Assembly: GCA_017513865.1 (NCBI GenBank)
Contig: JAFWMN010000008.1
Coordinates: 62,001-126,000, forward strand
Length of the DNA stretch: 64,000 nt
From: Bacilli bacterium
GTDB lineage: Bacteria > Bacillota_I > Bacilli_A > RF39 > UBA660
Direction: 5' to 3'
The notes under the pieces were generated by a model. The model had not been told where the DNA came from. It saw nothing but the letters and a program-made list of their open reading frames with translations, and searched no databases. Below are positions 54,152 through 63,568 of the stretch, one piece after another; positions within the stretch are counted from its first letter, which is position 1, and every line of letters begins with the position of its first letter. The position numbers and the translations under genes are program-made.

Positions 54152-55042
54152 ATGAAAGGAATAATTTTGGCAGGGGGTTCTGGAACTAGATTATATCCAA
54201 TTACGGAAGGTACTAGTAAACAATTAATTCCGGTTTATGATAAACCAATGATTTACTATCCACTTTCAGTTTTAATGGAAGCAGGTATTAAAGATATTTT
54301 AGTTATTACAACTTCTGATGATCAAGATAATTTTAAAAGATTACTTGATGATGGCTCACAATTTGGTATTAATATTAATTATGCTATTCAGCCTAGTCCT
54401 GATGGACTTGCTCAAGCCTTTTTAATCGGTGAAGAATTTATCGGTGAAGAAGCTTGCGCGATGGTTTTAGGTGACAATATTTTTTATGGTAGTGGGCTAA
54501 AAAATGCTTTAAAAGAAGCTATTGATAATACAAAAGATGATAAAGCTACCATTTTTGGTTATCAAGTAAAGGATCCTGAAAGATTTGGAATTATGGAAAT
54601 TGAAGAATCTGAATCTGGGACTTATGTTTTAAGTGTTGAAGAAAAACCACAACACCCTAAAAGTGATTATGCTATTACTGGCCTTTATTTTTATCCTAAA
54701 GGTGTAAGTGATATGGCTAAGGAAGTAAAACCTTCTGATCGTGGTGAACTTGAAATAACTACTTTAAACGACATGTACTTGCAAAAAGGTGATTTAAGAG
54801 CTTGTCTTTTAGGTGATGGTTATACATGGTTTGATACAGGTACATTTGATAGTTTATTAGATGCTTCAAATATGGTTAGAACAATTGAAAATAATAGAGA
54901 TGTTGTTATTTGTTGTCCGGAAGCTATTGCTTATGGTAATGGTTGGATGGATGATGAAAAACTTCAAGATAGAGCAAAAATTTTAAGTAAAAATTCTTAT
55001 GGAAAATATTTAAATAGATTAGCAAGTAAAAGGAGACGTTAA
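54152..55042 (+). CDS. rfbA: glucose-1-phosphate thymidylyltransferase
   Basis: RmlA makes dTDP-glucose from dTTP and glucose-1-phosphate. The 296-residue protein has the nucleotide motif [45 protein letters not shown] and [19 protein letters not shown]. It is the first gene of a four-gene rhamnose operon, with an AAGGAGG site; the stop abuts the next start. Confidence 0.97.
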   Translation: MKGIILAGGSGTRLYPITEGTSKQLIPVYDKPMIYYPLSVLMEAGIKDILVITTSDDQDNFKRLLDDGSQFGININYAIQPSPDGLAQAFLIGEEFIGEEACAMVLGDNIFYGSGLKNALKEAIDNTKDDKATIFGYQVKDPERFGIMEIEESESGTYVLSVEEKPQHPKSDYAITGLYFYPKGVSDMAKEVKPSDRGELEITTLNDMYLQKGDLRACLLGDGYTWFDTGTFDSLLDASNMVRTIENNRDVVICCPEAIAYGNGWMDDEKLQDRAKILSKNSYGKYLNRLASKRRR

Positions 55043-55921
55043 ATGAAATTTTTAATTACAGGTTATAGAGGACAACTTGGATATGATATTCAAAGAGAAC
55101 TTTTAAAAAGAGGATATACCGATATTTTAGCTCTCGATAGAGAAGAAATGGATATAACAGATAGAGATAAGGTTTTTGAAGTTATTGGTGATTACAGGCC
55201 TGATGTTATTTTTCACTGTGCGGCTTGGACTGCTGTTGATAAGGCTGAAGAAATGAAAGAAGCTTGTGAAAAAGTTAATGTTTTAGGCACTAGAAATATA
55301 GTTGATGCTTCTATTGAAACAGGTTCTAAAATAATATATATGTCGACTGACTATGTATTTGATGGGACCAAAGAAGGCATTTATACTGAAGAAGATGAAG
55401 TTCATCCAATGAGTGTTTATGGTCAAACTAAATATGATGGTGAGGTAGAGGTAAGAAGAAATCCTAATCATTTTATTACAAGAATTTCTTGGGTATTTGG
55501 AATAAATGGTAATAACTTTATTCGTACAATGCTTAAACTTTCTGATAAGTTTGACACATTAAATGTTGTAGATGATCAAATTGGAAGTCCAACATATACT
55601 GTTGATTTATCTAAATTACTTGTAGATATGGCTGAGTCCGATAAATATGGTACTTACAATGCCACTAATGAAGGATATGTTTCTTGGGCTGAATTTGCTG
55701 AATATATCTTTAAAATTAATAATAAAAATGTAGTTGTTAATCATGTTTCAACTGAAGAATATTTAGATATTATGGGAATGACTCAAGCTTATCGCCCTAG
55801 AAATTCTAGACTTTCTAAAAATAAGCTTGAAGAAAATGGCTTTGATAGACTTCCTTCTTGGGAAGATGCGACTAATAGATATAGTGAAGAACTTAAAAAA
55901 ACTAAAATATTAAGGAGATAA
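55043..55921 (+). CDS. rfbD: dTDP-4-dehydrorhamnose reductase
   Basis: RmlD performs the last step to dTDP-L-rhamnose with NAD(P)H. 292 residues; Rossmann start ITGYRGQLGYDIQREL, DITDRDKV, HCAAWTAVDKAEE, catalytic STDYVFDG and YGQTKYDGE (Tyr/Lys), and the PRNSRLSKNKL end. It is the second gene here, while the order A-D-B-C differs from the common A-C-B-D. Confidence 0.96.
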   Translation: MKFLITGYRGQLGYDIQRELLKRGYTDILALDREEMDITDRDKVFEVIGDYRPDVIFHCAAWTAVDKAEEMKEACEKVNVLGTRNIVDASIETGSKIIYMSTDYVFDGTKEGIYTEEDEVHPMSVYGQTKYDGEVEVRRNPNHFITRISWVFGINGNNFIRTMLKLSDKFDTLNVVDDQIGSPTYTVDLSKLLVDMAESDKYGTYNATNEGYVSWAEFAEYIFKINNKNVVVNHVSTEEYLDIMGMTQAYRPRNSRLSKNKLEENGFDRLPSWEDATNRYSEELKKTKILRR

Positions 55922-55924
55922 TTT

Positions 55925-56941
55925 ATGAAAATATTAGTAACAGGTGGAGCCGGTTTTATCGGTAGTAATTTCATGCATTATGAAGTAGATAAATATCCTG
56001 AAGATAATTTTGTTTGTTTAGATGCTTTAACTTACGCAGGAAACTATAATAATATAAAAGATTTAGAAGGAAAGCCTAATTATAAATTTGTTAAAGGTGA
56101 TATTACTGATCGAAATTTTATCTTTAAATTATTTGAAGATGAAAAATTTGATGTTGTAATTAACTTTGCGGCTGAAAGTCATGTAGATAATAGTATTAAA
56201 AATCCAGAAATATTTATTGACACAAATATTAAAGGAACTTTAGCGTTATTAGATGCATGCAGAAAATATGGTATTAAAAGATATCATCAAATTTCAACTG
56301 ATGAGGTTTATGGTGATCTTCCTTTAGATAGACCAGATTTACTCTTTACAGAAGAAACGCCAATTCATACATCTAGTCCTTATTCGACTTCTAAAGCATC
56401 GGCTGATTTATTAGTTATGGCATACAAACGTACTTTTGGTCTTCCTGTAACTATTTCAAGATGTTCAAACAATTATGGTCCATATCAATTTCCTGAAAAG
56501 TTAATTCCGGTTGTTATTTCTAAAGCATTAAACGATGAACCTGTTCCTGTTTATGGAGTAGGGGCCAATGTTAGGGATTGGATTCATGTAATTGATCACA
56601 ATATCGGTGTTGATTTAATTGTTAGAGAAGGAAAAGAAGGAGAAGTTTATAATTTAGGTGGACATTCTGAAAGAACTAATTTGGAAGTAGTTAAAACTAT
56701 TTTAAGCCAAATGGGTAAACCAGAGGATTTAATTACTTTTGTAGAGGATAGAAAAGGGCATGATTTAAGATATGCGATTGATTCATCCAAAGTAGAAGAA
56801 GAACTTGGATGGAGTCTTACTTATAATTTTGAAGATGGTATTAAAGAAACAGTTAATTGGTATTTAGATAACCAAGACTGGATTAATGATATTAAAAATG
56901 GAGAATATAAAACTGCATATCAAAAAACTTTAAGAAAGTAG
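55925..56941 (+). CDS. rfbB: dTDP-glucose 4,6-dehydratase
   Basis: RmlB converts dTDP-glucose to the 4-keto-6-deoxy sugar. 338 residues; NAD-binding TGGAGFIGSNFMHYE, NFAAESHVDNSIKNP, catalytic STDEVYGDL and YSTSKASADLLV (Tyr-x3-Lys), and SRCSNNYGPYQFPEKLIP. Three bases after rfbD. Confidence 0.97.
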   Translation: MKILVTGGAGFIGSNFMHYEVDKYPEDNFVCLDALTYAGNYNNIKDLEGKPNYKFVKGDITDRNFIFKLFEDEKFDVVINFAAESHVDNSIKNPEIFIDTNIKGTLALLDACRKYGIKRYHQISTDEVYGDLPLDRPDLLFTEETPIHTSSPYSTSKASADLLVMAYKRTFGLPVTISRCSNNYGPYQFPEKLIPVVISKALNDEPVPVYGVGANVRDWIHVIDHNIGVDLIVREGKEGEVYNLGGHSERTNLEVVKTILSQMGKPEDLITFVEDRKGHDLRYAIDSSKVEEELGWSLTYNFEDGIKETVNWYLDNQDWINDIKNGEYKTAYQKTLRK

Positions 56942-56949
56942 GAGGAATT

Positions 56950-57531
56950 ATGGTAAAATTAATTGAAACTAATTTACAAGATTGTTTTATATTAGAGCCC
57001 GATAAATTTGGCGATGATAGGGGTTATTTTTGTCCTTATTTTATTCAAAAAAATTTGAATAAATTGGGAATTAAATTTGAAGGTATTGTTCAAGCGAATC
57101 GTAGTAAAAGTTTAAAAGGAGTAGTTAGAGGCTTACATTTTCAAAAAGATCCTAAATGTCAGGCTAAAATAGTTGAGGTTATTAATGGATCAGCAATTGA
57201 TGTTGTTGTTGATATTAGGGAAGGATCGCCAACTTATGGTAATAGTACTTCAGTTTTACTTACACCTGATAACAATAGGTTGCTTTTCGTACCAAGAGGT
57301 TTTGCACATGGATTTATAAGCTTAGAGGATAATACAATTTTTCAATATTTAGTTGATAATGATTATGCACCTGATTTAGAGGGAGGGATATATTGGGATG
57401 ATCCTGAACTTGGTATTGATTGGTTAGGAATGTTTGATGAATATGGTATAAATACACCTCTTACTTCTGAAAAAGATGCTAAACATAAAGTTTTATCAAA
57501 AAGCCCTAAATATTTTAAATATAATAAATAA
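56950..57531 (+). CDS. rfbC: dTDP-4-dehydrorhamnose 3,5-epimerase
   Basis: RmlC epimerises the keto sugar at C3 and C5. The 193-residue cupin shows FGDDRGYFCPYF, QANRSKSLKGVVRGLHFQ (catalytic histidine), VVVDIREGSPTYG and FVPRGFAHGFISLED with the usual tyrosine later (FQYLVDNDYAP). GTAGGAGG precedes it. The last gene of the rhamnose operon, with a terminator after it. Confidence 0.96.
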   Translation: MVKLIETNLQDCFILEPDKFGDDRGYFCPYFIQKNLNKLGIKFEGIVQANRSKSLKGVVRGLHFQKDPKCQAKIVEVINGSAIDVVVDIREGSPTYGNSTSVLLTPDNNRLLFVPRGFAHGFISLEDNTIFQYLVDNDYAPDLEGGIYWDDPELGIDWLGMFDEYGINTPLTSEKDAKHKVLSKSPKYFKYNK

Positions 57532-57536
57532 TTATA

Positions 57537-57563
57537 AAGCAAGCTTTGAGGCTTGTTTTTTTT
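57537..57563 (+). terminator. terminator of the rhamnose operon
   Basis: AAGCAAGC pairs with GCTTGTTT around TTTGAG, then T residues. Confidence 0.85.
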
Positions 57564-57584
57564 AATTTTTATGTTTTGCTTTGA

Positions 57585-57590
57585 TATAAT
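57585..57590 (+). promoter_or_regulatory. possible extended -10 promoter of the lysozyme gene
   Basis: TTTGATATAAT ends at 57590, about 70 bases before the ATG; a second TATAAT-like element (TTATAATTT) lies near 57628. Confidence 0.45.
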
Positions 57591-57661
57591 GCTGTTGTTT
57601 TTAGGTTGATGATTATTTGTTTTTATGTTATAATTTTTTTGTTTTAAAGGTAAGTGATTTT

Positions 57662-60406
57662 ATGAAAAAGTCTTTCAAAAAATATGTTTTATTTTTCTTA
57701 ATTGTATTTTTTGTATTTTCTTGGAATGTTAAAGCACTAGATGAAAACATTGTTGATGATTATTCTATTGAAAATAACACTACGGATAATATTTTAGTGG
57801 ATGATTCAGATGATAATTCTACTGATGATTTAACAGTATCTTTTGAAGAAGAAGTTTCAATATTGTCTGATGATTGTGTTATTGAAAATACTGAAATAGT
57901 TAGTGTTGATGAAGTTGCAAATGAAGAAATATTGATAGATGAGTCAGCAGTTAATAATTTAAGCTCTGATAGAAATCTTGGAGTTAATAACCAAGAAATT
58001 ACAGACGCTTCTATTAGTTATCAAACACATGTACAAAGCATAGGCTGGCAGGATTATAAGGAAGACGGTGAGCTTTCCGGGACAATTGGTCTTGGTAAAA
58101 GAGTCGAAGCTATTAAAATAGTTTTGGATAGTGAGTGTGACGGAAGTGCTGAATATCGTACTTATGTGCAAGATATAGGTTGGCAAGATTATAAAAGTAA
58201 TGATGAGCTTTCCGGGACTACAGGTCTTAGTAAAAGAATAGAAGCCATTCAAATTAGATTAACAGGTGTGGTAGCTGATATTTATGATGTTTATTATCGT
58301 GTTCATGTACAAAAATTAGGCTGGCTTGGCTGGGCTATGAACGATGAGAAAGCTGGCACTGTTGGTTATGATTATCGTATGGAGGCTATTGAAATAAAAC
58401 TTTTAAGTAAGGCTGATTCGTTTATTGATGATAAAGAAAGTTTTTATCAACATATTATTAGTTATCAAACACATGTACAAAGTATCGGTTGGCAAGATTA
58501 TAAAAAAGATGGTGAGCTTTCTGGAACAATAGGTCTTAGTAAAAGAATAGAGGCTATTAGAATAGTTTTAAATACTGATGAATATGAGGGAGATATAGAA
58601 TATCGTACTCATGTACAAAGTATAGGCTGGCAGGATTATAAAGAAAGTGGTGAACTTTCCGGAACAACCGGTCTTAGTAAAAGAATAGAGGCTCTTCAAA
58701 TTAGATTGACAGGTGAACTTGCTGATAAGTATGATATTTATTACCGAGTTCATGTGCAAAAATTAGGCTGGCTTGGTTGGGCTAAAAACGATGAAATGGC
58801 CGGAACAAGCGGATATAGTTATCGTTTAGAAGCTATTGAAATAAAACTTTTAGAAAAAGATGTAACATTTGATCTAGAAGGACCTGCTTATTATCAAGAT
58901 TATATTAGATATAATTCATATGTTCATAATATAGGCTGGCAAGGTTATGTTGCTGATGGAACTACTTCTGGAACAATAGGTCAAAGGCTTGGGGTAGAAG
59001 CTCTTAAAATTTATTTATCAAATCCTTTGTATAGTGGTTCGGTTACTTATAATTCATATATAAGTGGCTTTGGCTGGGAAAATGAATTAAAGAGTGATGG
59101 TCAAGTATCTGGCGTAATTAATGGTAAGAAAAATATTGAAGCTTTAAAGATTGCACTTACTGATGAAATGGATGAAAATTATGATATTTATTACCGAGTT
59201 CATTCACAAAAATTGGGCTGGCTTGGCTGGGCTAAAAACGGTGAAATAGCTGGGTCTAATGGATATAATTATAGAATCGAGGCTTTAGAGATTAAATTGG
59301 TTTTAAAAGGTACGGAAGGTCCATATAGTGAAATGGATTCGTTTATATATGGTAGTGAAGGCTACTGTCTTATAGAAAGTTTGCTTGGTAGTAATAAAGT
59401 TGTTGAAGTGTATCATGCTTATATGAAGGATGGTAGTAATGTTTCTTTATATGACAAAAATAATTCAGTCGCGCAAATTTGGAATATGAAAAAATTAAAT
59501 AATGGTTATTATTTAATTTCTAGTTCAATTAATCCAAATGTTTATTTAACGGCTGATGATTCTAATGTTTTTGTTCATAGATATACTGGTTTAGATAGTC
59601 AGTTATGGAGTATTTCAAATGTTAATGGCGATTCTTATTTAATATGTTCAAAATTAAATGCAAAGTATATTACAATTGATGGTGGTAATACTAATAATAA
59701 AACTAATGTTATTTTAAGTAGTATTTTAGGTAATGACAGTCAATTATTTAATTTTATTAAATATGAAGATGATTTGGTGTTTAATGGGATTGATGTGTCT
59801 TCTCATCAAGGTTATATAGATTGGGAAAAACTGTCTGGAAATATTAATTTTGCGATTATTAGACTTGGATATGGTCGTGATTTGACTGATCAAGATGATG
59901 CTACATTTATTTATAATGTTAGTAAATGTGAAGAATATAATATTCCTTATGGTGTTTATATTTATTCTTATGCGTTAGATGAAGCGGGAGCAAGAAGTGA
60001 GGCTGAACATGTTTTGAGATTACTTGAAGCAACTAGCGATAATTTTGTACTTAATGTTTGGTTTGACATGGAAGATGCTGATGGTTATAAAGCAAGACAT
60101 GGTATGCCTAGCAACCAGACTTTAGTTAATATTTGTGATGCTTTTGGTTCTGCTGTCGAAAATGCTGGCTATAGAGTAGGAATATATGCTAGTTTAAGTT
60201 GGTTAAATAATCAATTAAATGATTCTAAGTTAGATAAATATGACAAGTGGGTAGCTCAGTGGAATGGACCGGTAACTTTTAATTCTGCTCGGATGAGTCA
60301 TACTTCATATACTGGAGGTTATTCTTTCTGGCAATTTTGTAGTGATGGCATAATTGATGGAGTTTCTGGTTATGTTGATATGGACTTAGGATATAATATA
60401 TTTTAA
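57662..60406 (+). CDS. secreted GH25 lysozyme with nine ChW repeats and a ricin-like domain
   Basis: Start MKKSFKKYV at 57662 follows AAAGGTAAG; 914 residues. Signal peptide (end near VKALD), acidic spacer, then nine ChW repeats (about 118-545; core IGWQDYK..GELSGT...KRIEAI or LGWLGWA...AGT). A ricin-type beta-trefoil-like region follows (about 565-700, QIWNMKKLNNGYYLIS). The C-terminus is a GH25 muramidase (about 706-914): FNGIDVSSHQGYIDWEKL, VWFDMEDADG (catalytic acid pair) and FWQFCSDGIIDGVSGYVDMDL. It cuts peptidoglycan. ChW repeats usually serve surface binding. Confidence 0.9.
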   Translation: MKKSFKKYVLFFLIVFFVFSWNVKALDENIVDDYSIENNTTDNILVDDSDDNSTDDLTVSFEEEVSILSDDCVIENTEIVSVDEVANEEILIDESAVNNLSSDRNLGVNNQEITDASISYQTHVQSIGWQDYKEDGELSGTIGLGKRVEAIKIVLDSECDGSAEYRTYVQDIGWQDYKSNDELSGTTGLSKRIEAIQIRLTGVVADIYDVYYRVHVQKLGWLGWAMNDEKAGTVGYDYRMEAIEIKLLSKADSFIDDKESFYQHIISYQTHVQSIGWQDYKKDGELSGTIGLSKRIEAIRIVLNTDEYEGDIEYRTHVQSIGWQDYKESGELSGTTGLSKRIEALQIRLTGELADKYDIYYRVHVQKLGWLGWAKNDEMAGTSGYSYRLEAIEIKLLEKDVTFDLEGPAYYQDYIRYNSYVHNIGWQGYVADGTTSGTIGQRLGVEALKIYLSNPLYSGSVTYNSYISGFGWENELKSDGQVSGVINGKKNIEALKIALTDEMDENYDIYYRVHSQKLGWLGWAKNGEIAGSNGYNYRIEALEIKLVLKGTEGPYSEMDSFIYGSEGYCLIESLLGSNKVVEVYHAYMKDGSNVSLYDKNNSVAQIWNMKKLNNGYYLISSSINPNVYLTADDSNVFVHRYTGLDSQLWSISNVNGDSYLICSKLNAKYITIDGGNTNNKTNVILSSILGNDSQLFNFIKYEDDLVFNGIDVSSHQGYIDWEKLSGNINFAIIRLGYGRDLTDQDDATFIYNVSKCEEYNIPYGVYIYSYALDEAGARSEAEHVLRLLEATSDNFVLNVWFDMEDADGYKARHGMPSNQTLVNICDAFGSAVENAGYRVGIYASLSWLNNQLNDSKLDKYDKWVAQWNGPVTFNSARMSHTSYTGGYSFWQFCSDGIIDGVSGYVDMDLGYNIF
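58012..59303 (+). repeat. three triads of ChW repeats (coding)
   Basis: Nine 38-40-residue repeats are ordered A-B-C three times: about 58012-58403, 58453-58853 and 58902-59303. Triads one and two agree closely even at the base level (for example CATGTACAAAG and GAGCTTTC are reused), while the third is more diverged. This indicates block duplication. Confidence 0.88.
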
Positions 60407-60408
60407 AT

Positions 60409-60450
60409 ATGAATTTCTTTTTCAAATAATGAAAAGAAATTCTTTTGTTT
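60409..60450 (+). terminator. terminator after the lysozyme gene
   Basis: GAATTTCTTTTTCA pairs with TGAAAAGAAATTC around AATAA, then CTTTTG. Confidence 0.7.
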
Positions 60451-60518
60451 ATTTAATGTTAATTGTATTATTTATTAATAAATGTTAAAATATTGTTAAG
60501 GGTTTTGAGGGTGATATT

Positions 60519-61481
60519 ATGAAATGTGATATTATTATTCCAATATATAATTCACTTAATTGGGTTAAGATGTGTATTACTGCAGTGTATGAAAATACTA
60601 ACGCATGCGATATTGGTGAAGTTATTTTAATAAATGATAAATCTGATAAGGAAACGACATTATATTTAAGAAAAATTAGCAAACAATATTTTAATATTAG
60701 GCTTATTGAAAATAAAAAAAATTTAGGTTTTGTTAAATCTTGTAATTATGGAATGAGTATTGCTAAATCTGATTATATTTTATTGCTTAATTCCGATTGT
60801 TTGCTTTCTAAGGATGCTGTTGGGAAAATGATGAGGGCTATGCAAAAGGATAAAAAGATTGGCTTGTTATGTCCTATTTCTAGTAAAGCTGCTAATATTT
60901 CTTTTCCTTTACTTCCAGGGTATAATTATCAATCATTAAATACTTTGTTTGAAAAAAAGTTTAAAGGAAAGATGTTTGATGCTTGTACAGTTGTTGGTAA
61001 TTGTTTAATGATTTCTAAAGAATGTATTAATAAAACTGGCGTTTTTGACGAGGTCTTTGGAAAGGGTTATACTGAAGAAACCGATTATCAATTTAAAGCT
61101 CATGCGCAAGGATTTAAGGCTAAAGTATTAATAGATACGTATGTTTTTCATGAGTGCCGCGTTTCTTTTGGTGAATCTGATGAACAATTGGCTATTCGCA
61201 AATCACATTTAGATATATTTTTTAAAAGATGGGGCGAAGAATATAATAAAAAAATGGAAAAATATAAAAAAAGTGATCCAATAGAATTTATTCATAAAAA
61301 ATTAGATAAAAAATTAAATAAGCCTAATGGTAAGATAATAGATGTTGATACATTAAATGTTGAATTAATTAATTATATTAATAGACTTATTATTGATGGA
61401 ATTGACATCAATGTTTCTTTAAAAAAACAGGATAATATAAATGAAGTTTTATTATTTTCACCGATAATTAAGGATAAATAA
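60519..61481 (+). CDS. GT2 family glycosyltransferase
   Basis: A 320-residue GT-A enzyme. The N-terminal domain has DIIIPIYNSLNWVKMC, EVILINDKSD, and the metal-binding region LLLNSDCLLSKDA. EVFGKGYTEETDYQFKA holds the probable catalytic base region. It looks like the rhamnosyl/galactosyl-transferase branch (WbbL-like). With the rhamnose operon upstream, transfer of rhamnose to a wall polysaccharide is likely but unproven. The ribosome site is GGTGAT. Confidence 0.85.
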   Translation: MKCDIIIPIYNSLNWVKMCITAVYENTNACDIGEVILINDKSDKETTLYLRKISKQYFNIRLIENKKNLGFVKSCNYGMSIAKSDYILLLNSDCLLSKDAVGKMMRAMQKDKKIGLLCPISSKAANISFPLLPGYNYQSLNTLFEKKFKGKMFDACTVVGNCLMISKECINKTGVFDEVFGKGYTEETDYQFKAHAQGFKAKVLIDTYVFHECRVSFGESDEQLAIRKSHLDIFFKRWGEEYNKKMEKYKKSDPIEFIHKKLDKKLNKPNGKIIDVDTLNVELINYINRLIIDGIDINVSLKKQDNINEVLLFSPIIKDK

Positions 61482-61503
61482 TATTAGAAAGAGTGGTGAC
61501 TTT

Positions 61504-62673
61504 ATGAATAAAATTTGTGTATATACTTGTATAACTGGAAATTATGATAATTTAAAGGGTATTAAAAAAGAAAAAAATATTGATTATTTTTGTTTTACTA
61601 ATAATAAAAATGTTAAATCTGATACATGGAAAGTTATATATATTGAAGATGAAAATCTATCTAATGTTAAATTAGCTAGGAAAATTAAAATATTAGGCCA
61701 TGAATGTTTAAAAAAATATGATTTATTATTGTGGATGGATGCGGCAGTTACGTTTAAAAAAAGCATAAATGATTTTATTAATTATTATATGGGTAAAGAT
61801 GATGTTTTTGTCGCTTTTAAACATGGGATGCGAAATAGTATAAAAGAAGAGTGTTATGAATGTATTAAACTTGGTAAAGAGACAAAAGAAAATGTTGAAA
61901 GATTATTAAAATATTATGCGGAAAATGATTTTAAGGATAATACTGGGTTAATTGAAAGTACAGTATTTATAAGAAGAAATTTTAATAAAGTAGTAGACGA
62001 AACAATGAATCTTTGGTTTGATATGATTAAAAATTATAGTCATCGTGATCAACTTTCTTTTAATTATTGTATCCAAAAGACAGGTTTAAAAGTTAAATGG
62101 ATTAACAAAAAGGTTTTTAATAATGAGTGGTTTTCTTGGAAAAAACATAATTACATTCGAAAAATAAATAAATATCGATTATATTTTGGCGATGATAACG
62201 CTTTTGATATGGACTGTGATCTGCAGGGAGATTATGTTATCGATGGTAATAAATATATTATAAATACTAAAATTCCTGTAAATTCTGATAAGTTGATTAT
62301 TGCGCCTTGTCATACTGAAGCTGTCTTGTTAAAAAGTGTATATTTAAATGGAAAATTAGTTAATAATTATGACACTTTAAATACGTATAAATTAGATGAA
62401 TATGATTTATTTTATGATGATGTTCCTTTTATTATAATTAGTAAAAAATTTGAAAAGAATAAAAAAATAGTTTTGGAATTAGAAATGAAAGTTTTGGAAA
62501 ATGATGATTTAATAGAGGTTATTAATAAATTGGGGCAAATGCTTAAAAAAGATGAGGATACTATTAAGAAAAAGGATTTTGAGTTATCTGAGTTAAGAGG
62601 ACAAATAAAGGCATTATATAATAGTAAGTCATGGAAAATTGTTAATACAATTAGAAAGTTTTTTCGAAAATAG
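61504..62673 (+). CDS. DUF616 (TOD1/MUCI70-type) glycosyltransferase-like protein
   Basis: A 389-residue protein. The first 240 residues fit DUF616: VYTCITGNYDNLKG, DYFCFTNNKN, ARKIKILGHECLKKYDLLLWMDAAVTF and HRDQLSFNYCIQK. This family groups with glycosyltransferases in plants and bacteria. A second part (about 245-345) is beta-rich and of unknown type. The last 45 residues form a coiled coil and basic end (LRGQIKALYNSKSWKI) often seen at the end of polysaccharide glycosyltransferases. Acts presumably in the polymer made by the neighbours. Confidence 0.75.
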   Translation: MNKICVYTCITGNYDNLKGIKKEKNIDYFCFTNNKNVKSDTWKVIYIEDENLSNVKLARKIKILGHECLKKYDLLLWMDAAVTFKKSINDFINYYMGKDDVFVAFKHGMRNSIKEECYECIKLGKETKENVERLLKYYAENDFKDNTGLIESTVFIRRNFNKVVDETMNLWFDMIKNYSHRDQLSFNYCIQKTGLKVKWINKKVFNNEWFSWKKHNYIRKINKYRLYFGDDNAFDMDCDLQGDYVIDGNKYIINTKIPVNSDKLIIAPCHTEAVLLKSVYLNGKLVNNYDTLNTYKLDEYDLFYDDVPFIIISKKFEKNKKIVLELEMKVLENDDLIEVINKLGQMLKKDEDTIKKKDFELSELRGQIKALYNSKSWKIVNTIRKFFRK

Positions 62674-62821
62674 ATAATAACTTTCTTTTTTTAATAATTT
62701 GTCATTATTTTGCCAGTTTGATATAATATTCTGTGGGTTATGCAGTTTTCTAATACTGACAGTTATAGATTTTTTAAATTAGTTGTGATAAACTAATATT
62801 AGGTATAAAAATGGAGGGTAA

Positions 62822-62827
62822 AATGGA
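62822..62827 (+). promoter_or_regulatory. start region of the ABC ATPase gene
   Basis: GGAGGG (62813-62818) lies five bases before ATG 62823. The in-frame ATG 62811 overlaps that site and is therefore not used. Confidence 0.6.
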
Positions 62828-63560
62828 AAACAAAGATTGTGTTATTGAAGTAAAAAACATTAGTAAAGACTTTGTAATCTATGGTGATAAAGCTAATACT
62901 TTGAAGGAAAAAGTTATTAGATTTAGAAATAATAAAAAAGAAGTTTTTCATGTATTAAAAAATATTAATTTAAAAATAAATAAGGGTGAAACAGTGGCTT
63001 TAATAGGGGTAAACGGAAGTGGTAAAAGTACTCTTTTGAAACTAATTAGTAAAATTATTTATCCTTCAAAAGGGAACATTTCTGTAAATGGTAAATTAAC
63101 TTCTTTATTAGAATTAGGTGCTGGATTTCATCAGGATTTTTCTGGCAGAGAAAATATATATTTCAATGCTTCTATTTTTGGTCTTTCTAAAAAGGAAATT
63201 GATAGTAGAGTTGATGATATTATAGAGTTTTCAGAGCTTGGAGATTTCATTGATGCCCCTGTTAGAACTTATTCTTCTGGAATGTATATGAGATTAGCGT
63301 TTTCGGTAGCAATAAATGTTGATGCGGAAATTTTACTTATTGATGAGATTTTAGCGGTTGGTGATCAACGTTTCCAAGATAAGTGTTTAAATAAAATGTT
63401 AGAATTAAAAAATCAAGGTAAAACAATGGTTTTTGTATCACACTCTGCTGAATCTGTTAAATTTTTATGTGATAGGGCTGTATGGCTTAGCGAAGGTAAA
63501 ATAAAAATGGATGGAGAAACAGAGCATGTATTAGAAGAGTATATTAAGGAATGTGGGTAG
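62823..63560 (+). CDS. polysaccharide ABC exporter ATP-binding protein
   Basis: A 245-residue ATPase of the Wzt/TagH/RfbE type. It shows a long N-terminal segment before Walker A (IGVNGSGKSTLLKL), GRENIYFNASIFGL, signature YSSGMYMRLAF, Walker B ILLIDEILAVGD and the switch histidine in VFVSHSAESV. No C-terminal carbohydrate-binding domain is present, so the exporter is of the TagGH kind rather than Wzt with binding domain. The permease gene starts eight bases later. Confidence 0.93.
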   Translation: MENKDCVIEVKNISKDFVIYGDKANTLKEKVIRFRNNKKEVFHVLKNINLKINKGETVALIGVNGSGKSTLLKLISKIIYPSKGNISVNGKLTSLLELGAGFHQDFSGRENIYFNASIFGLSKKEIDSRVDDIIEFSELGDFIDAPVRTYSSGMYMRLAFSVAINVDAEILLIDEILAVGDQRFQDKCLNKMLELKNQGKTMVFVSHSAESVKFLCDRAVWLSEGKIKMDGETEHVLEEYIKECG

Positions 63561-63568
63561 GTGATAAA

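Noticed and set aside
58012..59303. CRISPR-like or mobile repeat array
   Set aside because: The repeats are in frame protein modules without spacers; no Cas genes are present.
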